Source of the DNA: Thermodesulfobacteriota bacterium
Lineage (GTDB): Bacteria; Desulfobacterota; Desulfobacteria; Desulfobacterales; RPRI01
Direction: 5' to 3'
Assembly: GCA_030836965.1 (NCBI GenBank)
Contig: JAUPLM010000175.1
Location: forward strand, 1 to 5,864
Length of the DNA: 5,864 nucleotides
Shown here: in pieces, positions 1-5,340 of the stretch
Layout: every line of letters begins with the position of its first letter
Numbering within the stretch: position 1 is the first letter of the stretch
The notes under the pieces: model-generated
The model's input: the letters and a program-made list of their open reading frames with translations, nothing else
Told to the model about the DNA's origin: nothing
Databases searched by the model: none
Made by a program: the position numbers and the translations under genes

Positions 1-33
1 AGGTTTCACAAATTTTAAGAAAAGAATATCTAT

Positions 34-38
34 GAGGA
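34..38 (+). promoter_or_regulatory. Ribosome binding site that sets the moxR start
   Basis: GAGGA lies 7 nt before the ATG at 46. The in-frame TTG at 40 would leave only one base between this site and the codon, so ATG 46 is preferred. Bases 1-33 are AT-rich and show nothing else recognisable. Confidence 0.6.
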
Positions 39-45
39 ATTGATT

Positions 46-894
46 ATGACCAGCGAGAAAAAATGTTTTTCAGGCGCGAAACGCTACGTTCTGGATGATG
101 AGCTTGCCAAGATAGTAAATATTTCCATGGCTCTTGAGATGCCGCTCCTTCTGAAAGGAGAACCGGGCACGGGGAAAACAATGCTTGCCCATGCCATTGC
201 GGAAAATCTCGGCATGCCTCTCATCGTTCTCAATGTGAAGTCAAGCATGAAGCTGATTGATGCCCTGTACCAGTATGATACGCTCACACGCCTGAACGAC
301 AGCCGTTTCGGGGATTCAAAGAGGGATGTCAGCGATATAGAAGACTATATCAAGATGGGTAAAATCGGACAGGCATTCACGGCATGTGAAAGAACAATTC
401 TTTTAATAGACGAGATAGATAAGGCGGATACCGATTTCCAGGACGACATGCTCGATGTCCTGGACCAGATGGAGTTTGACATAATCGAAATAGACAAGAC
501 GGTAAGCGCGATAAACAGGCCGGTCATTATAATAACATCGAATGCCAAGAAAGACCTTTCCGACCCGTTTCTCGGAAGGTGCAATTTTCACCACATAGCC
601 TTCCCCGATCCTAAAATGATGCGCAGGATTATAAGGGTCCATTTTCCGGATATTGATTCCGAACTGATGGAGAGCGCGGTCAATGTTTTTTACAAGCTCA
701 GGGAACTGGACGGCATTGAAAAACGTCCCGCAACGCGGGAACTCGTAAACTGGTTAAGAGCCCTGAAATCGGATCCGGATTTCAAGATAAAGGATTTTGG
801 AAAGGGCGATATACCGTACCTCGGTGTTCTGTTTAAAAAGAGCCAGGATTATGAGAGAGCGGTTAATACCGTGAACCGCAGGAAGCTTGTATAA
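46..894 (+). CDS. MoxR-family AAA+ ATPase (CoxD-like)
   Basis: This is a 282-residue AAA+ ATPase of the MoxR family, a group of cytoplasmic chaperone-like ATPases that work with VWA-domain partners in maturing metal enzymes or complexes. Counting from ATG 46, the Walker A motif GEPGTGKT is at 38-45. A MoxR-type insert with the YQYD motif is near 75-78, and Walker B LLIDEIDKAD is at 119-128. Sensor 1 ITSN is at 163-166, the arginine-finger region DPFLGRC is at 173-179, and the C-terminal sensor 2 segment RPATREL is at about 227-233. All catalytic elements are present, so it should hydrolyse ATP. In related proteins the arginine-finger region often reads LRRC; here the first Arg is Gly, while the conserved second Arg (178) remains. 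A VWA gene follows 138 bp downstream on the same strand, the classic CoxD/CoxE-like pairing. The client is unknown. An earlier TTG at 40 is possible but badly placed relative to the ribosome binding site. Confidence 0.9.
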   Translation: MTSEKKCFSGAKRYVLDDELAKIVNISMALEMPLLLKGEPGTGKTMLAHAIAENLGMPLIVLNVKSSMKLIDALYQYDTLTRLNDSRFGDSKRDVSDIEDYIKMGKIGQAFTACERTILLIDEIDKADTDFQDDMLDVLDQMEFDIIEIDKTVSAINRPVIIITSNAKKDLSDPFLGRCNFHHIAFPDPKMMRRIIRVHFPDIDSELMESAVNVFYKLRELDGIEKRPATRELVNWLRALKSDPDFKIKDFGKGDIPYLGVLFKKSQDYERAVNTVNRRKLV

Positions 895-905
895 AACAGG
901 AGCCG

Positions 906-1032
906 GAAGTCAGAAAGTACCGAACATCGAACATCGAATATCGAAAAAAAAGCGAAGTGCGAAATTCGAAGTACAGCTTCTAAGACCACAAACCAGAAAC
1001 CAGAAACCATAAACCAGAGACCAATACCATAA
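906..1032 (+). repeat. Degenerate heptanucleotide-periodic intergenic tract
   Basis: Almost the whole spacer between the moxR and VWA genes is made of 7-nt units. CGAA recurs at 921, 928, 935, 942, 953, 960 and 967, with steps of 7 except for one of 11 across a poly-A run. ACCA then recurs at 985, 992, 999, 1006, 1013 and 1020, with a last one at 1026. Earlier GAA words at 906 and 913 are also 7 apart. Across 901-1032 about 62 of 132 bases are A and only 16 are T, a strong strand bias. A period of 7 is incompatible with a coding repeat. A small inverted repeat, GAAG/CTTC at 968-980, separates the two word types. No ORF, promoter or terminator was recognised in it. Confidence 0.8.
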
Positions 1033-2223
1033 ATGTTTGTCGGATTTTTCTATAAATTAAAAGAAGCGGGCATTCCTGTCAGCCCGACATCCTTTCTTAC
1101 GCTTCATAAGGCGCTGAGCCTGGGACTTGTATTATCTCTTGATGATTTTTACACGGCCTCCCGCGCTCTTCTTGTAAAGAGTGAGAGATATTTTGATCTT
1201 TTCGACCAGGTTTTTGCGCATCATTTTGAAGGCGCTGAAATGCCTGATTATGAGGGTGTCGAGCTAGATGAACTGGCAAGATCATTGCTTGAATCATGGC
1301 TCAAAGACCCTAAAACCCTTGCTGCTGCTCTTGGTCTCGACGAGTCTGAGATCGCAAAGATGACTCCGGATGAACTGATCGAATATTTCAAAGAGCGTCT
1401 TAAAGACCAGAAGGAGCGTCATGACGGAGGAGGCAAATGGATCGGAACCGGAGGCACTTCGCCTGTGGGGCATTCCGGAAATCATCCCGGGGGCATGCGT
1501 GTAGGCGGTAGTTCACGGAACAGGTCGGCGGTTAAAGTCGCAATGGAAAGAAGATACAGGGATTATTCGCTGGATGGTCCGCTCACCCAGGCAATGGTCG
1601 GTGAAGCTTTGAAGAGGCTCAGAAATATGATCCCCGCGGGCCCGAAGAACAGAGTAAATGTGGATAAGACCATATACCAGACCATGAAAAATGCGGGCGA
1701 AATCGAGATAGTTTTTGACAGGATTTTAAAAGACCGCCTGAAGGTCATAATTGCCATAGACAACGGGGGATGGTCCATGGATCCCTATGTCCTTGTTGTT
1801 CAGACTCTTTTTGATTACGCGAGGGCGCAGTTCAAGGATTTAAAGACCTTTTTTTTCCACAACACGGTTTACGGCACTCTCTGGCAGGATCCGGCAAGAT
1901 ATAAAAAGCCGCAGAAAATAGAAGAATTCGCCAGGTTCGATCCTGAAACGAGGCTTGTGCTGGTGGGAGATGCCAGCATGGCACCCTACGAGCTCATGGC
2001 TTCCGACGGTTCCATACATATAGAGGAGAGGAGCGGGAAACCGAGCATCGAGTGCCTCAAGTTTCTTTCAAGAAATTTTCGCCACTCGGTCTGGCTCAAC
2101 CCCATGCAGTCAAACATGTGGGGGTACACGCAGACCATCTCCGCGATAGGACGCATTTTCCCGATGTACGAACTTTCAATAGACGGGCTTGAGAAAGCGG
2201 TTGCCCATCTCATGGCCAAATAG
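1033..2223 (+). CDS. VWA-domain protein, CoxE-like partner of MoxR
   Basis: This 396-residue cytoplasmic protein has no signal peptide or membrane segment. Residues 1-125 are helical and include the N-terminal motif FFYKLKEAGIPVSP, common in CoxE-like proteins. Residues 132-160 form a Gly/Ser-rich flexible linker. From about residue 236 there is a von Willebrand factor A fold: the MIDAS-like loop DNGGWSMDP is at 243-251, HNTVYGTLW at 276-284, and GDASMAPYEL at 312-321, which supplies the later acidic MIDAS residue. WLNP at 354-357 is also usual in this group. VWA proteins of this kind bind a metal ion and a client and work with the MoxR ATPase encoded just upstream. The start is firm because an in-frame TAA (1030-1032) directly precedes the ATG, yet there is no Shine-Dalgarno site. 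The MIDAS loop departs from the canonical DxSxS pattern. The specific client is unknown. Confidence 0.87.
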   Translation: MFVGFFYKLKEAGIPVSPTSFLTLHKALSLGLVLSLDDFYTASRALLVKSERYFDLFDQVFAHHFEGAEMPDYEGVELDELARSLLESWLKDPKTLAAALGLDESEIAKMTPDELIEYFKERLKDQKERHDGGGKWIGTGGTSPVGHSGNHPGGMRVGGSSRNRSAVKVAMERRYRDYSLDGPLTQAMVGEALKRLRNMIPAGPKNRVNVDKTIYQTMKNAGEIEIVFDRILKDRLKVIIAIDNGGWSMDPYVLVVQTLFDYARAQFKDLKTFFFHNTVYGTLWQDPARYKKPQKIEEFARFDPETRLVLVGDASMAPYELMASDGSIHIEERSGKPSIECLKFLSRNFRHSVWLNPMQSNMWGYTQTISAIGRIFPMYELSIDGLEKAVAHLMAK

Positions 2224-2231
2224 TTAAAGAT
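2224..2231. other. 8-bp gap between convergent genes, with dyad symmetry
   Basis: The VWA gene and the lipoprotein gene end tail to tail with 8 bp between their stop codons. GTTAAA at 2223-2228 and TTTAAC at 2231-2236 form a 6-bp inverted repeat around GA. A 2-nt loop is too tight for a normal hairpin, the arms are AT-rich and no T-tract follows, so this does not qualify as an intrinsic terminator. Confidence 0.5.
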
Positions 2232-3614
2232 TTAACGCATGCCTGCAAGGCTTTTAGCCAGACCCGGCAGCCGCCCGAGGACATCCTCTTCCTCTCCTTT
2301 TGAAAATTTTGTTGACGCCATACCGAGAGTGGCGAATGTTTCCACATCTATCCTTTTTGCCTGTAAAAAATATGTCTTTCCAAGGATTCCAAGGCTTCCT
2401 GTCACCACCTGGTTCGCGGCAAGCCCCTTTCCTGTTTTAACGGCCTGTTTTTCATCTATGAGGCCGCTCTGCTGAAGAGCCATTTCCCGATTAACATCGA
2501 GCAGGTTTTCCCTGTTAACAAGTATGAATTTATTTAAAAGAAAAAGCTCTTCCCTGAGAACCTCGGTTATTATCAGAGCAACCGTCCTATATTGTTCAGG
2601 AGCATTAAGATCGCAGATGACAAGTTTGTCCATACCTTTGTCCTGATGCCGCGGCTTTTCCTGTGCCGTGTCCGGAATATTTATCTTTTCACCGATTTCG
2701 GGTACAGCTTTCGGGATTGGTATAACCGGTTCAGGTTCAGGAGGAGTAACCGGTTTTTCATGAACCGCGGGAGGGGTCTGAGAAACAGCTTTGGGCGCTT
2801 TCCCGGTTACCGGCGGTTCCGATTTTGGCAATACCGCAATCGGTTCAGGTTCAGGAGCGGCTGCAATCAGTTCAGGTTCAGGAACGGCAGAAATAGGTTC
2901 AGGTTCGGGAGAAGTAACCGGTTTTACGGTAACCTGAGGCAGAATCTGAGGTTTTTTTACGGGTTCCGCAACAATCTTTGTGTCCTGCAGGTACAACTTT
3001 TCGCTCTTCATGATCGCGGTTCCAAACATGTCGTTCTTTGCGCTCAGAAAAACGGTTTGGTATAACTTCTTGATTATTACCGACATCGTGCTATTGCTTG
3101 CTCTGTCAAATCGGTCCAGCTTTGCACTTGCTTCATAAAGTTTTCCGGAGCCCGTGTTTATCAGATTTACTGTGAAATATTGATCGATACCTGCCACTTT
3201 ATCCGGTTCCGCTCTCCGCTCGATTACAAAAACATATTCGGCATGAAGAGCTTTTCCGATTTCTCTTGAAAGAGCCCGTTTGTTTTTTGTCATTTCAATG
3301 TAAGACGGGTTTTCTTCCCCGATCACCATCCTGACATCCTGTTCAGTTACAACTTCATAAATGCCTGTCTCATTGAGATATCGTTCAATTCCTTCTATCT
3401 GTCTTGCAACGAAAGCTTTATGAAAAGAGTCCCAATGTCCGGCTCCGCCTTTAAACGGAAAGGGGGCGGATATGGCCTGTACATAAACCCTCAGTTTTGC
3501 CGTGGGCGGAGGGGCGGGGATTGTTTTAAGCCGGACTCCGGCACAGGAATTCAGGAGCAATAAAGAGATTACGGTCAGGATAGACGCGAAAAGTCTTAAA
3601 TAAAGATTTTTCAT
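2232..3614 (-). CDS. Two-domain CsgG-like lipoprotein with Pro/Glu-rich linker
   Basis: This is a 460-residue predicted lipoprotein. The N-terminus has a short basic region, a hydrophobic stretch at 8-21 and the lipobox LNSC with Cys24. Residue +2 is Ala, so an outer-membrane anchor facing the periplasm is likely. Domain 1 (about 40-205) and domain 2 (about 328-450) look like the same alpha/beta fold seen in CsgG/LpoB/FlgO-type proteins. In both, a segment of the form xxxVxxExxLxxV is followed by a GKxLxAxxVxxG-like strand and a final sheet. Residues 215-325 form a disordered linker rich in PEPEP units that could span the periplasm. Start ATG 3614 has GAGGT at 3621-3625, 6 nt upstream. It is the last gene of a likely tatD-wrbA-lipoprotein operon. 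Domain 2 resembles CsgG-like proteins more clearly than domain 1. The function is unknown; sensing, envelope assembly and regulation of a periplasmic enzyme are all possible. Confidence 0.75.
   Translation of the reverse strand: MKNLYLRLFASILTVISLLLLNSCAGVRLKTIPAPPPTAKLRVYVQAISAPFPFKGGAGHWDSFHKAFVARQIEGIERYLNETGIYEVVTEQDVRMVIGEENPSYIEMTKNKRALSREIGKALHAEYVFVIERRAEPDKVAGIDQYFTVNLINTGSGKLYEASAKLDRFDRASNSTMSVIIKKLYQTVFLSAKNDMFGTAIMKSEKLYLQDTKIVAEPVKKPQILPQVTVKPVTSPEPEPISAVPEPELIAAAPEPEPIAVLPKSEPPVTGKAPKAVSQTPPAVHEKPVTPPEPEPVIPIPKAVPEIGEKINIPDTAQEKPRHQDKGMDKLVICDLNAPEQYRTVALIITEVLREELFLLNKFILVNRENLLDVNREMALQQSGLIDEKQAVKTGKGLAANQVVTGSLGILGKTYFLQAKRIDVETFATLGMASTKFSKGEEEDVLGRLPGLAKSLAGMR
2842..2922 (-). 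repeat. 27-bp tandem repeats coding the PEPEP linker
   Basis: On the + strand GGTTCAGGTTCAGGA or a near match begins at 2842, 2869 and 2896, exactly 27 bp apart. On the coding strand this is a 9-residue repeat, PEPEPISAV / PEPELIAAA / PEPEPIAVL. Another copy of the 15-mer sits at 2729-2743. Both it and the 2896 copy are followed by a similar GTAACCGGTTTT-type flank, so a longer unit may have been duplicated. The repeat keeps the reading frame. Confidence 0.75.
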
Positions 3615-3620
3615 AAGAGA

Positions 3621-3625
3621 ACCTC
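3621..3625 (-). promoter_or_regulatory. Lipoprotein ribosome binding site in a small inverted repeat
   Basis: On the minus strand GAGGT lies 6 nt before ATG 3614. It sits inside AGAG-GTT-CTCT, a perfect 4-bp inverted repeat that could partly mask the site. The stem is short, so any effect would be weak. Confidence 0.5.
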
Positions 3626-3648
3626 TATTCAGTCTCTGCGGTGATTTG

Positions 3649-4260
3649 TTACCGGGTCAATTTTGCCGTAATTTCAGCAACATGTTTTCCCTGAAAACGG
3701 GCCGCATCAAGCTCATTCCGGCTGGGCATCCTTTCGCCTTCTCCTCCTGCGATAGTTGACGCTCCGTAGGGAGAGCCGCCGGTAATTTCATCAATGCGCA
3801 TCTGCCCCGCGAAGGCATAAGGCAACCCGACTATTATCATGCCCTGATGCAGAAGCGTGATATGAAAAGAAAGAATCGTCGATTCCTGGCCTCCGTGCTG
3901 TGTCGCGCTGCTTGTAAAGACGCTTCCCACTTTTCCGACAAGAGCCCCTTTCGCCCAGAGCCCTCCGGTCGAATCAAGGAACTGGCGCATTTGTCCGCAC
4001 ATGTTTCCGAAACGCGTGGGTGTTCCGAAAATGATGGCATCAGATGCGGCAAGATCTTCAACTTTGCAAACCGGGATACGCGCAAAGCTTTTCTGTGTAT
4101 CAAGAGCGCCCATCTTCCCGAGAATCTCTTCAGAGAGTGTTTCAGGGACACGGTAAAGATTTACATCCGCTCCTTTTACTTGGCCGGCGCCTTCCTTCAT
4201 CGCCTCCGCCATTTTATAAACATGACCATACATCGAATAGTAAACGATTGAAATCTTCAT
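3649..4260 (-). CDS. wrbA: NAD(P)H:quinone oxidoreductase, WrbA type IV
   Basis: This 203-residue flavodoxin-fold enzyme uses FMN to carry out two-electron reduction of quinones with NAD(P)H, which avoids reactive semiquinones. It acts in the cytoplasm as a tetramer in known members. The FMN phosphate loop is near SMYGH at 9-13. The WrbA signatures are GTPTRFGNM at 79-87, [10 protein letters not shown] at 117-126 and [12 protein letters not shown] at 161-172. The length is close to E. coli WrbA (198 residues). The open frame extends upstream to 4335, but that extension runs back into the tatD 3' end and has no WrbA character. ATG 4260 has the strong site AAGGAGGT 5 nt upstream, which fixes the start. 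The tatD stop is 37 nt upstream and the lipoprotein start is 34 nt downstream, consistent with one transcript. All family motifs are intact. Confidence 0.95.
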   Translation of the reverse strand: MKISIVYYSMYGHVYKMAEAMKEGAGQVKGADVNLYRVPETLSEEILGKMGALDTQKSFARIPVCKVEDLAASDAIIFGTPTRFGNMCGQMRQFLDSTGGLWAKGALVGKVGSVFTSSATQHGGQESTILSFHITLLHQGMIIVGLPYAFAGQMRIDEITGGSPYGASTIAGGEGERMPSRNELDAARFQGKHVAEITAKLTR

Positions 4261-4265
4261 CACGG

Positions 4266-4273
4266 ACCTCCTT
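4266..4273 (-). promoter_or_regulatory. Strong ribosome binding site fixing the wrbA start
   Basis: AAGGAGGT on the minus strand is a full anti-16S match with 5 nt to ATG 4260. It excludes the longer frame that would begin at 4335 inside tatD. Confidence 0.85.
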
Positions 4274-4297
4274 TTTTGGTGAATCTGTTTCGTTTCA

Positions 4298-5080
4298 TTA
4301 CTGTACGATATCAAACAGTCTGCATGTGTTTTCAAAGATTCTGGCTGATATGGTTTCAGGATCTTCTTTTTTTATTTCAGCCAGCTTCAAAAGAACCGAT
4401 TTTACAAAAGCCGGTTCGTTGCGCCGGGTTTGATTTTTTTCAGGAGCGGGTGTGAGATAAGGCGCATCGGTTTCAATTAACAGGCGGTCATCCGGAATCA
4501 TTGGAATCAGATTTCTCAGCTCTTCGCCCCGGCTCATGATCGTCACTATGCCGGTTATACCTATGCAGAGTCCGAGATCAAGGTATTCCTCAAGCTCTTT
4601 TATAGTTCCGCTGAAGCAATGCATAACACCCTTTATTTCATCTTTTTCATGAGCTTTGAGAATTTCGAGGAATCTTCCGTTGCTCTCTCTCTCGTGAAAT
4701 ATCAGAGGCAATCCGAGGTCAAACGCGGTTTCAAGCTGCTTTATGAACCATTTCTCCTGATCCTCTCTTGGGGAGAACATGCGGTTAAAATCAAGTCCTG
4801 TTTCACCCCAAGCTTTGACCTTCCTGTTTTCGGAAATATCTCTTAAAAAGTTCAGGGTATCATCGCTGCACTCTTTCGAATCATGAGGGTGGACTCCAAC
4901 CGAAGCGAAAAAGCCGGGGTTTGCTTCAGCCAGTTTTACCGCTTTGACGGAACTTTTCAAGTCGATTCCAACAAGCATTATTTTGCAAACGCCTGCATTT
5001 TTAGCTCTTTTTACGACCGAATCGAAATCCTTATCGTATGCCCGGTCATCCAGATGACAGTGGCTGTCAAACAATTTCAT
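4298..5080 (-). CDS. tatD: TatD-family metal-dependent DNase
   Basis: This is a 260-residue TIM-barrel metal hydrolase of the amidohydrolase superfamily. Family members are cytoplasmic 3'-5' exonucleases acting on DNA or RNA, linked to DNA repair and quality control. Every metal-site motif is present: SHCHLD at 6-11 (His7, His9), VGVHPHD at 61-67, GETGLDF at 92-98 (Glu93), FHERES at 128-133 (His129), MHCFSG at 153-158 (His154) and ETDAPYLTP at 203-211 (Asp205). RRNEPAFV at 219-226 is the usual C-terminal signature. The length matches the family. ATG 5080 is chosen over the in-frame GTG at 5089 because AGGT at 5088-5091 sits 7 nt before the ATG and overlaps the GTG. Whether it is the TatD, YcfH or YjjV type cannot be settled by eye. 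It is the first gene of the leftward operon. Confidence 0.95.
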   Translation of the reverse strand: MKLFDSHCHLDDRAYDKDFDSVVKRAKNAGVCKIMLVGIDLKSSVKAVKLAEANPGFFASVGVHPHDSKECSDDTLNFLRDISENRKVKAWGETGLDFNRMFSPREDQEKWFIKQLETAFDLGLPLIFHERESNGRFLEILKAHEKDEIKGVMHCFSGTIKELEEYLDLGLCIGITGIVTIMSRGEELRNLIPMIPDDRLLIETDAPYLTPAPEKNQTRRNEPAFVKSVLLKLAEIKKEDPETISARIFENTCRLFDIVQ

Positions 5081-5087
5081 TGGTTGC

Positions 5088-5091
5088 ACCT
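5088..5091 (-). promoter_or_regulatory. Ribosome binding site that sets the tatD start
   Basis: AGGT (within CAGGTG) on the minus strand is 7 nt from ATG 5080 and overlaps the alternative GTG codon at 5087-5089, so translation should start at the ATG. Confidence 0.55.
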
Positions 5092-5151
5092 GATTTGAGG
5101 CTTTTTTGCGGGTTCATAAATATTTAACAAATGTAATATAAAGGCATAAAG

Positions 5152-5180
5152 AATTTAGCACTTAAAAATGATATTTTCAA
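5152..5180 (-). promoter_or_regulatory. Candidate sigma70-type promoter for tatD-wrbA-lipoprotein
   Basis: On the minus strand TTGAAA (5180-5175), a 17-nt spacer and TAAATT (5157-5152) match the consensus at 5/6 and 4/6. Transcription would begin near 5145, giving a leader of about 65 nt. The region is AT-rich, so chance matches are likely. Confidence 0.35.
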
Positions 5181-5182
5181 CG

Positions 5183-5232
5183 TCAACTTAAGCGGAATGA
5201 CTTTTTACGTAGCCGTATTATTTTAAAGTTGA
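5183..5232. repeat. 7-bp inverted repeat in the divergent intergenic region
   Basis: TCAACTT at 5183-5189 and AAGTTGA at 5226-5232 are perfect inverted copies separated by 36 bp. They lie between the two candidate promoters. They could be paired operator half-sites or a chance match in AT-rich DNA. Confidence 0.3.
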
Positions 5233-5258
5233 TTTAATGAATATTATATGTTTGGCTG

Positions 5259-5269
5259 ATAAGCCTTAT
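5259..5269. repeat. 11-bp dyad upstream of nfnA
   Basis: ATAAG-C-CTTAT is a perfect palindrome around one central base, 12 bp upstream of the candidate nfnA -35 box. The shape would suit a dimeric DNA-binding protein. No known operator was recognised. Confidence 0.3.
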
Positions 5270-5281
5270 TTCGGGCATAAA

Positions 5282-5311
5282 TTGGCAGGAAACAATCAAC
5301 TGCCGTATAAA
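5282..5311 (+). promoter_or_regulatory. Candidate sigma70-type promoter for nfnA
   Basis: TTGGCA (5282-5287), an 18-nt spacer and TATAAA (5306-5311) each match the consensus at 5/6. A perfect TATAAT at 5312-5317 overlaps the area but has a poor -35 partner. Transcription from about 5318 would leave a leader of some 23 nt that holds the ribosome binding site. Confidence 0.45.
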
Positions 5312-5328
5312 TATAATAATTTTTTACC

Positions 5329-5334
5329 GGAGGT
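5329..5334 (+). promoter_or_regulatory. Strong ribosome binding site for nfnA
   Basis: GGAGGT lies 6 nt before ATG 5341, in clear contrast to the VWA gene, which has none. Confidence 0.8.
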
Positions 5335-5340
5335 CATAAG

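Noticed and set aside
968..980. GAAG-TACAG-CTTC as a terminator after moxR
   Set aside because: A 4-bp stem without a following T-run is too weak to be an intrinsic terminator.
906..1032. CRISPR array reading of the intergenic repeats
   Set aside because: The units are only 7 nt, degenerate and contiguous, with no repeat-spacer structure.
2592..3065. Plus-strand frame of 157 codons rich in Arg and Phe
   Set aside because: It is the antisense reading of the PEPEP linker repeats and the lipoprotein domains. It has no ribosome site and no family features.
3847..4251. Plus-strand frame of 134 codons opposite wrbA
   Set aside because: It lies wholly antisense to a gene with complete WrbA motifs and shows no recognisable protein character.
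4261..4335. N-terminal extension of WrbA by 25 residues
   Set aside because: It overlaps the tatD 3' end, lacks family similarity and bypasses the perfect ribosome site just upstream of ATG 4260.
5207..5217. TACG-TAGC-CGTA inverted repeat as a hairpin or terminator
   Set aside because: The stem is only 4 bp and cannot be extended. No T-tract follows in a position that would end a gene.
5282..5304. Possible sigma54 promoter starting at TTGGCA
   Set aside because: The GG half-site is not followed by a TTGC element at the required short spacing.
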